A DNA stretch of 64,000 nucleotides, taken from Aurantimonas sp. HBX-1 (GTDB lineage: Bacteria; Pseudomonadota; Alphaproteobacteria; Rhizobiales; Rhizobiaceae). The notes below the pieces were generated by a model. It saw only the letters and a program-made list of their open reading frames with translations. It did not search any database and was not told the DNA's origin. The translations under genes and the position numbers were made by a program. Location of the stretch: the NCBI RefSeq assembly GCF_021391535.1, contig NZ_CP090066.1, forward strand, positions 3,423,501 through 3,487,500, written 5' to 3'. Shown here piece by piece: positions 42,456-49,685 of this stretch (positions are counted from its first letter, which is position 1; each line of letters begins with the position of its first letter).

Positions 42456-42650
42456 TCAGGCGTCCGACATGCGGCGCGTGTCGCAGCGATAGCGCTTCAG
42501 GTGCCATTTCGGCCGTCCCTGCAGATGCTGCACCGCGGCCGCCTGGCCGAACAGCGCACATTGCATGACGGAGCCATCGAAGGAGACGTTCTCGAGATGA
42601 CAGTTCGTGGGGGCGGAGTTGAGGCATAGGATCAGGGTGAGAGCGATCAT
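42456..42650 (-). CDS. Small exported Cys-containing protein of unknown function
   Basis: A 64-residue protein starting with a short signal-like hydrophobic stretch (IALTLILCLNSAP). It contains four Cys, CH near residue 17, CAL near 31 and RYRCD near the end, suggesting disulfides in the periplasm, plus a QCALFGQAAAVQHLQGRPKW segment. I recall similar tiny proteins in Hyphomicrobiales, but I can give no function. The 153 nt downstream and about 420 nt upstream (42651-43071) show no other supportable gene. Confidence 0.65.
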   Translation of the reverse strand: MIALTLILCLNSAPTNCHLENVSFDGSVMQCALFGQAAAVQHLQGRPKWHLKRYRCDTRRMSDA

Positions 42651-43071
42651 GGGGTGCTCCAGGAGCCGCTTTCTGCGGCCGGTCGTGGTTGATCCCGGAC
42701 GCCCCGCGCACCGGGACGGCCGAGCTGCCCTGCCTGCGTTTTCCCTTGCTGCGGCTCTGATCGGCCTGCGCGCGGCATCAGCCGGCGTCGCAACAGACTA
42801 GCATCTTTGCTGCACCGCACAATGCCTGTTTCGAAGGCACGGCGCCATTCTGCACAGTTGTTGCAAAGATGAATCATGCGGCCGATGCGGCCGCGACTCC
42901 GGAAGGCGGTCAACGTTCCCGGTGACCGCTTGTTAACCCTATGAATTGCTTTCCGCAACAACAGGCTGCTGTCCTTACGGCATTTACCGTTCGGTCGGGC
43001 TTTGCGGCGAAGCTGCGACAAAACCGGTTGCGGAACGTGCTTGCTCCCGCTGCCCGGAACGGAGATCCGCC

Positions 43072-43944
43072 ATGCGTCGCATTCTTGCCCTCTCGGCCGC
43101 CGCCCTTGCCGCCATTTTCGCCCAACCGGTCCCGGTCCCGGCGCAGCAGCTCGCGGTCGAGGCGTCGCCCTCGCTGCGCGGCGAGTGGATCCTGCAGCTC
43201 TCGCCCGGCAGCGGCGTGGTTCCGGGCTATCGCCGTCCTCACATGAACAGTCCGACCAACAATCTCTCCGGCGCCGTGCTCGGCACCCGGCCGGTCGCCG
43301 TCGGGCGTGCGCGCCCGGTCCTGCGCGGACAGCCCGTGGGCGCGCGGCAGTTGGTGCGTTATCCCTCCCCGGCACTGGACCCCCGCTATGTGCAGGGCGT
43401 CATCGGGGCGCGCCCAGGCTTCCGGCCCGGCCAGCCGCAGCAGGTGGCGCTACAGCGCCCGCGCCAGATGGTGCCGCAGCACCATCTCGACCCGGTCTAT
43501 CTGCCGCAGGACGTCGCCTATCAGGGCAAGGAGACGCCGGGGACGATCGTCGTCGATACCGGCTCGAAGTTCCTCTATCACGTCGGCAAGAACGGCACGG
43601 CGCGGCGTTACGGCGTCGGCGTCGGCAAGCCGGGCTTTGCGTGGAAAGGCAGGCATCCCATCACGCGCAAGGCCGAGTGGCCGAGCTGGACGCCGCCGAA
43701 GGAGATGATCGTCCGGGAACGCCGCAACGGCCGCATCCTGCCCGCCCACATGAAGGGCGGGGAGGCCAATCCGCTCGGCGCCCGCGCCCTCTATCTCGGC
43801 TCCACCCTCTACCGCATCCACGGCACCAACCAGCCCTGGACGATCGGCCAGTCGGTCTCCTCCGGCTGCATCCGGATGCGCAACCAGGACGTGATGGAGC
43901 TCTACGAGCGGGTGAATGTCGGCACGAAGGTCGTCGTGCGCTGA
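43072..43944 (+). CDS. L,D-transpeptidase (YkuD domain), first of a tandem pair
   Basis: A periplasmic enzyme that makes 3-3 peptidoglycan cross-links or anchors proteins to the wall. It is 290 residues from ATG 43072, with a signal peptide ending near VPAQQ. A Pro/Arg-rich region of about 130 residues precedes the YkuD domain (TPGTIVVDTGSKFLYHV). The catalytic site is intact: HGTN with His about 250 and SSGCIRM with Cys about 266. It is followed 129 nt later by a second, shorter L,D-transpeptidase. The 420 nt upstream presumably hold its promoter, though I cannot define one. Confidence 0.93.
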   Translation: MRRILALSAAALAAIFAQPVPVPAQQLAVEASPSLRGEWILQLSPGSGVVPGYRRPHMNSPTNNLSGAVLGTRPVAVGRARPVLRGQPVGARQLVRYPSPALDPRYVQGVIGARPGFRPGQPQQVALQRPRQMVPQHHLDPVYLPQDVAYQGKETPGTIVVDTGSKFLYHVGKNGTARRYGVGVGKPGFAWKGRHPITRKAEWPSWTPPKEMIVRERRNGRILPAHMKGGEANPLGARALYLGSTLYRIHGTNQPWTIGQSVSSGCIRMRNQDVMELYERVNVGTKVVVR

Positions 43945-44073
43945 CCGCCGACAGATAATTCGATCTGAACTATCCGAGAGTGGGAGCCAATCGGGCGCTG
44001 GCGCGTTCGAATGGTGGCAGAATTGTGATGGAGCGGCGCCGCAGGGATCGGCCCGCCGGCGAGAGGGAAAAGC

Positions 44074-44796
44074 ATGACAGCCAAGCGATCGATCGGTGTT
44101 GGCATCGCCGCCGCCCTGGCCCTGTTGATGACCGTGGAGGCGGGCGCCCAGGAGACCCGCCGCTACGACTACGCCACCGGTTCCTGGCAGACGGTGAGCG
44201 CGGCAAGCGGCTCCCAACTTCGCACGATGCAGCAGCGGCGACCGGCCGCGGCCTTCCTGCGCAAGCAGGTGCGGATCGAGACGAACGAGGCGCCCGGCAC
44301 GATCATCGTCGATTCCCGGCGCAAGTATCTCTATTTCGTCGAGGGCGCCGGCATGGCGACCCGCTACGGCGTCGGCGTCGGCAAGGAAGGCTTCGGCTGG
44401 TCCGGCAACATGAAGGTCGGCCGCAAGGCGGAATGGCCGGGCTGGACGCCGCCGGCGGCGATGATCCAGCGCGAGCGCGCCAAGGGCCGCATCCTGCCGG
44501 CCTACATGGAAGGCGGCCCGGCCAATCCGCTCGGCGCCCGCGCGATGTATCTCTATCGCGGCGGCCGGGACTCGATGTTCCGCATCCATGGCACCAACCA
44601 GCCGTGGACCATCGGCCAGAACATGTCCTCGGGCTGCATCCGGATGATGAACGAGGACGTCGAGCACCTCTATTCGCGCGTGCCCAAGGGCACCAAGGTG
44701 ATCGTCATCGGCCCAAACGGCCAGGGCTCGAAGGATGTCTATGCCGATCTCGGGCCGGTGCAGTCGAACCTGCTCACCGCCATTTTCGGAGGCTGA
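44074..44796 (+). CDS. L,D-transpeptidase (YkuD domain), second of a tandem pair
   Basis: A 240-residue paralogue of the preceding gene. It has a signal peptide (hydrophobic about 8-24, AGAQE), a short linker, and a YkuD domain (APGTIIVDSRRKYLYFV, GRKAEWPGWTPP, ANPLGARAMYLY). The catalytic His is about 172 (HGTNQPW) and the Cys about 188 (SSGCIRM). Compared with the first copy it lacks the long Pro/Arg-rich linker and has a different C-terminal tail. It ends at a strong terminator and converges on glcF. Confidence 0.93.
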   Translation: MTAKRSIGVGIAAALALLMTVEAGAQETRRYDYATGSWQTVSAASGSQLRTMQQRRPAAAFLRKQVRIETNEAPGTIIVDSRRKYLYFVEGAGMATRYGVGVGKEGFGWSGNMKVGRKAEWPGWTPPAAMIQRERAKGRILPAYMEGGPANPLGARAMYLYRGGRDSMFRIHGTNQPWTIGQNMSSGCIRMMNEDVEHLYSRVPKGTKVIVIGPNGQGSKDVYADLGPVQSNLLTAIFGG

Positions 44797-44823
44797 TCCG
44801 CGATACAGCCACACCGACCGTAA

Positions 44824-44850
44824 GGCCCGCCGGCGACGGCGGGCCTTTTT
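44824..44850 (+). terminator. Rho-independent terminator after the L,D-transpeptidase pair
   Basis: Perfect 9-bp stem ggcccgccg / cggcgggcc closed by a GCGA tetraloop and followed by five T, 28 nt after the stop codon. It works only in the + direction, as the other side has no T-run. Confidence 0.93.
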
Positions 44851-44860
44851 GCTTTGAGAT

Positions 44861-46204
44861 CTATTCCGCGGCGACGAGAGCCGCCTGCGATCGCGGCTCC
44901 ACGCCCGCAAGGCTGACCGGCTTCTCGCCGCCGAAGGCCCAGTCGAGCAATTCCACCGTGTGGAGGATCGGCAGGGCGGTCGCCGAGCCGATCTGGGTCA
45001 TGCAGCCGATATTGCCGGTGGCGACCGCCTGCGGCGCGATGCTCTCGATGTTTCGCACCTTGCGGTCGCGCAGCGTCGCGGCGATCTCCGGCTGCAGGAT
45101 GTTGTAGGTACCCGCCGAGCCGCAGCACAAATGCCCCTCCGGCACGTCGCGGACGGTGAAGCCGGCCTGCGCGAGCAGCACCTTCGGCGCCATGGTGATC
45201 TTCTGGCCGTGCTGCATCGAACAGGCCGAGTGATAGGCGACGACGAGATCGGTCTCGTTCACCGGCAGCGGCAGGTCGAGGCCCGACAGATACTCGGTGA
45301 CGTCCTTCGCCAGCGAGGACACCAGCGCCGCCTTCTCGGCATAGGCCGGATCGAGCCGCAGCATGTGGCCGTAGTCCTTGATCGTGGTGCCGCAGCCGGA
45401 GGTCGTGACGATGATCGCGTCGAGCCCGCCCTCGGCGATCTCGCGGCTCCAGACGTCGACGTTGCGGCGGGCGAAGCCGAGCGCCTCGTCGTCCTGGCCC
45501 ATGTGGTGGACGAGCGCGCCGCAGCAGCCCTCGCCCTTCGGCACTACGACCTCGACGCCCAGCCGCCCGAGCAGCCGCACCGTCGCCTCGTTGATCTTCG
45601 GATCGAGCACCGACTGCGCGCAGCCGCGCAGGATCGCCACGCGGCCGCGACGCGGACCGGACGCCGGATGCACGCCCGGCTCGTTGACGGGCGAGCGCGG
45701 CGGCACGGCGACAGGCGCGAGCTTCAGCATCGCGGCCAGCGGCTTCAGCGGCTTGACGGCGGCGAAGAGCGGCGCCAGCGGGCGGGCGATCCGCGCCAGC
45801 GTCAGGCTCGCCCGGAAGCGGCCCGGATAGGGCAGCGTCATCGCCAGCACCCGGCGGATCATCCGGTCGACGAGCGGGCGGCGGTAGGTCCGCTCGATAT
45901 GCGCCCGGGCGTGGTCGACGAGGTGCATGTAGTTCACACCCGAGGGACAGGTGGTCATGCAGGCGAGGCACGAGAGGCAGCGGTCGATGTGCTTGACGGT
46001 CTTCTCGTCGGCCGGCCGGTCGTTCTCCAGCATCTCCTTGATCAGGTAGATCCGGCCGCGCGGGCTGTCGAGCTCGTTGCCGAGCGTCACATAGGTCGGG
46101 CAGGTGGCGGTGCAGAAGCCGCAATGCACGCATTTGCGGATGATCCCCTCGGAATGGGCGACCTCCGGATCGGCGAGCTGGGCGGGAGAGAAGGTGGTTT
46201 GCAT
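44861..46204 (-). CDS. glcF: Glycolate oxidase iron-sulfur subunit GlcF
   Basis: The electron-transfer subunit of glycolate oxidase (GlcDEF), which oxidises glycolate to glyoxylate at the membrane. It has 447 residues. Two 4Fe-4S motifs, CVHCGFCTATCP (Cys 25, 28, 31, 35) and CLSCLACMTTCP (Cys 76, 79, 82, 86), are followed by two CCG domains (GEGCCGALVHHMG and HLCCGSAGTYN). The start ATG lies 1 nt after the stop of the inserted receiver-domain gene, instead of following glcE directly. Confidence 0.94.
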   Translation of the reverse strand: MQTTFSPAQLADPEVAHSEGIIRKCVHCGFCTATCPTYVTLGNELDSPRGRIYLIKEMLENDRPADEKTVKHIDRCLSCLACMTTCPSGVNYMHLVDHARAHIERTYRRPLVDRMIRRVLAMTLPYPGRFRASLTLARIARPLAPLFAAVKPLKPLAAMLKLAPVAVPPRSPVNEPGVHPASGPRRGRVAILRGCAQSVLDPKINEATVRLLGRLGVEVVVPKGEGCCGALVHHMGQDDEALGFARRNVDVWSREIAEGGLDAIIVTTSGCGTTIKDYGHMLRLDPAYAEKAALVSSLAKDVTEYLSGLDLPLPVNETDLVVAYHSACSMQHGQKITMAPKVLLAQAGFTVRDVPEGHLCCGSAGTYNILQPEIAATLRDRKVRNIESIAPQAVATGNIGCMTQIGSATALPILHTVELLDWAFGGEKPVSLAGVEPRSQAALVAAE

Positions 46205-46205
46205 G

Positions 46206-46853
46206 CTATTTCGGCATATGTGTATTGATAAATTTCATGACTTCAATTCCAGAGCTAGTTACATCGGTAGCACCCGCAGATATTAGATCATCGCGCATTT
46301 CAACTCCTCGGCTTCCTGCGAAAACCAAGATTGGAATATTTGCATTGATATTTCGCACTTTCTTTATAAGCTCAAATCCTGCGAGCGGATTGTTGATCCC
46401 GCGCTCTTTTCTTCCTAAATCAGTAACTATCATACTGTAATCAAGCGATTCAAATCGATTCAGCGCATCCTCGGTATCAATAGAAATATCGACGTCAAAA
46501 TTTCGTCCTTTGAGATTATTCACAATAAACGCATTATTAGAAGGATAGTCATCCACCCAAAGTATTCTTTTCTTACGCGTCGTCGGCGAAGCCGGCGGAG
46601 AATCCGATACAGACCCTGTCGTAATATTATTGACTTCTGTGCTCTGCAACTCGGCTATCTTAGCTTGAAGCTCTGCCACGGACTCGCCTATGCGCTCGGT
46701 CGCTCGCTGAACGGATATTTCTTGACCGAAGAATTTCAGATTTACGTGACTCCCGGTCAGTATAGAATCTATCTGCCGCTTGAATGAATGAATTATATAT
46801 ATCACCGCAATAGAGACGGTTACGGTTGATAGAAATGACCAGAAACCATCCAT
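46206..46853 (-). CDS. Membrane-anchored degenerate response-regulator receiver protein
   Basis: Not a recognised named family. The 215-residue protein has one N-terminal membrane helix (about 5-22), a juxtamembrane and coiled-coil-like stretch (about 45-72), a Ser/Pro-rich linker, and a receiver domain (about 97-213). The receiver keeps the acidic pair (Asp 101-102, WVDD) and the phosphoacceptor Asp 145 (IVTDLG), but the invariant Lys is replaced by Ser (about 200). No output domain is present. ATG 46853 has AAGG about 7 nt upstream. Its DNA is AT-rich (30% GC over 46321-46380), unlike all its neighbours, indicating horizontal acquisition. It is inserted between glcE and glcF, its stop 1 nt from glcF. 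Confidence 0.8.
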   Translation of the reverse strand: MDGFWSFLSTVTVSIAVIYIIHSFKRQIDSILTGSHVNLKFFGQEISVQRATERIGESVAELQAKIAELQSTEVNNITTGSVSDSPPASPTTRKKRILWVDDYPSNNAFIVNNLKGRNFDVDISIDTEDALNRFESLDYSMIVTDLGRKERGINNPLAGFELIKKVRNINANIPILVFAGSRGVEMRDDLISAGATDVTSSGIEVMKFINTHMPK

Positions 46854-46894
46854 GCAAAGAACCTTTTCGCGACATGGCGTTTCGTTATAATAAA

Positions 46895-47131
46895 TTATTT
46901 ATACACCCTCGCAGAGCGTGACTTTCTGCTGACAAGATTATCGCAGGCTGCCCGTATTGCTCCTTCGGCCTGCTCTCGCGAGACAGTCGGAAAATTCTTG
47001 AGGAATTCCGCCAGGGCCATGCCAGCCGCCAGGTTCTCAAACAGCGCATCGGCGGGCACGCGCGTACCTTTGAAGACCAGTGCACCCGACATGATGTCGG
47101 GGTCGCGCGACAGGATCTCGCTTGCGTTCAT
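46895..47131 (-). CDS. DUF433 family antitoxin-like protein
   Basis: A 78-residue VapB-type DUF433 protein (DPDIMSGALVFKGTRVPADALFENL, then FLKNFPTVSREQAEGAIRAA). DUF433 proteins usually precede a DUF5615 PIN-like toxin gene; none is here, and the next gene is the membrane receiver protein. ATG 47131 is chosen because AGGAGG lies 8 nt upstream, itself just after the glcE stop. An in-frame ATG at 47155 lies 1 nt after the glcE stop. It may be an orphan antitoxin or part of a non-standard pair. Confidence 0.85.
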   Translation of the reverse strand: MNASEILSRDPDIMSGALVFKGTRVPADALFENLAAGMALAEFLKNFPTVSREQAEGAIRAACDNLVSRKSRSARVYK

Positions 47132-47156
47132 GGTCGCGGCCTCCTCGTCTTGCATC

Positions 47157-48392
47157 TTATCCCATCCGGCCCGGATTGAGCACGCCCTGCGGGTCGAACT
47201 GCTCCTTCAGCCGCCGCGTCAGGCCGGCAAGCGGTCCCGGCTGCGGCTGGAAGATTTCGGTCGCCGCGCGCACCGGCTCGGACGCCCGCACCAGCGTCGC
47301 GTGCCCGCCGCCGAAGCGGCGGACCGTCTCGCGCACCAGGGCAGCCGACGGCTCGCCTTCCATCCGCATCCACACCAGCCCGCCCTGCCAGTCGTAGAAG
47401 GCGTCGATCGCCGTCTGCATGCGCAGACTCATGACGATCTCGTGCCCGCGCGTCGGCGTGACGGAGAGGCGCCAGACCGGCTTGGCCGTGCCGTCGGCAA
47501 AGGGACGGACGTCGCGAACGTCGCGCCAGAGCGCGCGGGAGGCGTCGGCCTCCAGCCGCTCCAGTGGCGCGACCCGCGCCAGGGCGGCGCCCAGATGCGC
47601 AGCGCGCGCCTCCACCGAAGGGCCGAAGCCTTCCAGCCGGATCAGCGTCGCGGCCTCCTTGCCGAGCGTGCCGGACGCGACCCGTGCGGCGACGAACATC
47701 GGCAGATGCGCCGCGGCCGAGACCTCCGCCGACGAACCCATCGCAGCGGCCATGGCGCCGGCGGCGGCATCGTCGCCGAGCCCCCGCAGCACGAGCGTGG
47801 TCTCGGTCTCGCTCTTCGGCAGCACCTTCACCGTGATGTCGGTCATCACCGCCAGCGTGCCGAACGCGCCGGTCAGCCCCTTGGAGAGGTCGTAGCCGGT
47901 GACGTTCTTCACCACGCGCCCGCCGGACTTGAAGATCTCGCCGCGGCCGGAGACGGCGGCGACGCCGAGGATATGGTCGCGCGCCGCCCCCTGCTTCAGG
48001 CGGCGCGGCCCGGCGAGATTGCAGGCGACGACGCCGCCGAGCGTGCCCTGCCCCGGCTCCAGCCCGTGCAGCGGACCGTAGTCGAGCGGCTCGAACTCGA
48101 GGCGCTGGTTGTTGTCGTCGAGCAGCTGCTCGATCTCGGCGATCGGCGTGCCGGCCTTGGCCGAAAGCACGAGTTCCTCCGGCTCGTAGAGCGTGACGCC
48201 GCTCATCGCCGCCAGCGACAGGGTGCGCGCCGCCTGGACCGGGCGGCCGAGCCCCCGTTTCGAGCCGTGGCCCTCGATCGCCAGCGGCTCTTCCGCCGAG
48301 ATCGCCGCCGCGACGATGTCGCGGACCTCATCCGGGGTAGTCGGACGCAGGGTCGAGGCGGCGGGATGCACGTCAGTCTGGGTCATGCTCAT
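47157..48392 (-). CDS. glcE: Glycolate oxidase FAD-binding subunit GlcE
   Basis: The second FAD_binding_4-domain subunit of glycolate oxidase, 411 residues. It has IEGHGSKRGLGRP, the FAD-pyrophosphate loop GQGTLGGVVACNLAGPRR, and GRVVKNVTGYDLSKGLTGAFGTLA. The C-terminus FDPQGVLNPGRMG is typical of the family. ATG 48392 overlaps the stop of the inserted Uma2 gene (ATGA), so its translation may be coupled to that gene rather than to glcD. Confidence 0.94.
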   Translation of the reverse strand: MSMTQTDVHPAASTLRPTTPDEVRDIVAAAISAEEPLAIEGHGSKRGLGRPVQAARTLSLAAMSGVTLYEPEELVLSAKAGTPIAEIEQLLDDNNQRLEFEPLDYGPLHGLEPGQGTLGGVVACNLAGPRRLKQGAARDHILGVAAVSGRGEIFKSGGRVVKNVTGYDLSKGLTGAFGTLAVMTDITVKVLPKSETETTLVLRGLGDDAAAGAMAAAMGSSAEVSAAAHLPMFVAARVASGTLGKEAATLIRLEGFGPSVEARAAHLGAALARVAPLERLEADASRALWRDVRDVRPFADGTAKPVWRLSVTPTRGHEIVMSLRMQTAIDAFYDWQGGLVWMRMEGEPSAALVRETVRRFGGGHATLVRASEPVRAATEIFQPQPGPLAGLTRRLKEQFDPQGVLNPGRMG

Positions 48393-49000
48393 GCGAGATC
48401 GGTCCGGGCGTAGAGGTCGCGGAGCCGGCAGGTGAAGCCGAACTCCGGAAGGTCGATAGGGTCGTCCGGTCCTTCGTAGACCGTCTCCGTCCAATCGTTT
48501 CGGCGGGCCCAGTGGCGAACACGCATGCGGTCCTGCTCGATCATCAGGACGTGAATGCAATCCGGCTGTTCGACGTAGCGGCGGCGCTTGAAGACCAGGT
48601 CGTAGGGTTCGGTCGAAGGCGAAAGCACCTCGGCCACCAGCCTGCAGCTCTTGAGGAACCGCTCGTCGCCAGACGTCAGCTCCTCTTTCGGGTCGAAGAC
48701 GACGATGTCGGCGACGGGGCGGAAGGTCGGGTCGGAGGGATGGCTGACGCCCACTTCCCGCGTGGCTTCGAGCGGCAAGCCGTTCTGGCTCAGCGCGGAG
48801 GCCAGGAGGCGTTCGAAGACGCGCGCGATCGCACCGTGACGCAAGGTGGCTGGCGGCATGTCGATCGGTACCCCGTCAATCAGTTCCCAGCGGCCGCCGT
48901 CCCAGCCCGACCGGCCTTCGATCGACTTAAGAAAATCCACGAAAGCGCGCTCATCGAACCGCGTGGCGTTGCGGCGCTCCAGTTCCTCGATCGCGCTCAT
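48389..49000 (-). CDS. Uma2 family (DUF820) endonuclease-like protein
   Basis: A PD-(D/E)XK-fold protein of the Uma2/DUF820 family, 203 residues from ATG 49000 (GTG 49009 possible). Typical landmarks are WELIDGVPIDMPP (Glu about 39), PVADIVVFDP (Asp about 98) and RLVAEVLSPST (Glu about 124). Nuclease activity of most Uma2 proteins is unproven. It lies between glcD and glcE, after the ASCH gene, and its stop overlaps the glcE start. Its GC content is visibly lower than that of glcD and glcE. Confidence 0.85.
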   Translation of the reverse strand: MSAIEELERRNATRFDERAFVDFLKSIEGRSGWDGGRWELIDGVPIDMPPATLRHGAIARVFERLLASALSQNGLPLEATREVGVSHPSDPTFRPVADIVVFDPKEELTSGDERFLKSCRLVAEVLSPSTEPYDLVFKRRRYVEQPDCIHVLMIEQDRMRVRHWARRNDWTETVYEGPDDPIDLPEFGFTCRLRDLYARTDLA

Positions 49001-49090
49001 CGGAAGCACTCGGTCATCAGACCCTCCGCTGATCGGGCAAGGCCAACTGCCCGTCGTGGAGCCCGGCTTTCACAAAGGTGCGGAACCCCA

Positions 49091-49681
49091 TCATTGGCCC
49101 TTCTCCGAGATCATACCGAGCAAGGCCTCGCCTCTCGGTGAAAGCCGGTATCCGACCGACATACTCTTCGTCAGCCCGAACTCCTTGAGCTTGCGGATGT
49201 CGCGCTTGAGCTTGACCTTGTCCACGGCGAGGCTTCGGGCGAGCGCCGCGGCAGAAACTTCGGGTGTGGCGGCAATCGCATCCAGTATGCGCCGATGGTA
49301 GTTCGGCGCGCTATTGGCGCGATCCCATCGGTCGAAGCTTTTGGCCAGCAAGCCTGCCTCCTCGGCACTCAAACCGTCATCCTCACGCAGCGCGATCCGA
49401 CCGTCTTCTTCCAGCCCGACGATCTCCATGCGGTAGAGGTTCCTGTCTTCTCCGGATTGCAGATCGTCTGTGAGCTCAGCCAGCGATCCGTAACCTGCCT
49501 TGATGGCATCGTCTTCGGTCAGGGAACCCTCATCGACTTCCTGAACGCTGCCAAAGATCACTTCCCCGCGGGCGGTCCGCAGCCTGGCGCCGCCGCGGAT
49601 TGGCTGTCGCTTCCAGCGCCTAAAGGCAAGCGTGACCTCGCCGCTCGCGATACGCTCCAGGATATGCTGCCTGAACAGCAT
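49091..49681 (-). CDS. ASCH-like domain protein with C-terminal winged helix
   Basis: A 196-residue protein. The N-terminal half (LFRQHILERIASGEVTLAF, RLRTARGEVIFGSVQEV, and SLTEDDAIKAGYGS followed by LYRMEIV) looks like an ASCH/PUA-like RNA-binding domain. The C-terminal part (about 125-190: TPEVSAAALARSLAVDKVKL, IRKLKEFGLTKSM) looks like a winged helix-turn-helix. This assignment is from motif memory. Its start is 4 nt after the glcD stop, so it is co-translated with the glc operon. Base composition is less GC-rich than glcD. Confidence 0.7.
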   Translation of the reverse strand: MLFRQHILERIASGEVTLAFRRWKRQPIRGGARLRTARGEVIFGSVQEVDEGSLTEDDAIKAGYGSLAELTDDLQSGEDRNLYRMEIVGLEEDGRIALREDDGLSAEEAGLLAKSFDRWDRANSAPNYHRRILDAIAATPEVSAAALARSLAVDKVKLKRDIRKLKEFGLTKSMSVGYRLSPRGEALLGMISEKGQ

Positions 49682-49685
49682 AGCC

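Noticed and set aside
46660..46875. 71-codon frame in another frame within the receiver-domain gene region
   Set aside because: It overlaps the receiver gene, has no domain and no SD. The long frame with receiver motifs explains the DNA.
46206..47156. Insertion sequence or prophage remnant between glcE and glcF
   Set aside because: No transposase, integrase, terminal inverted repeat or clear target duplication is visible beyond the 6-bp ATGCAA.
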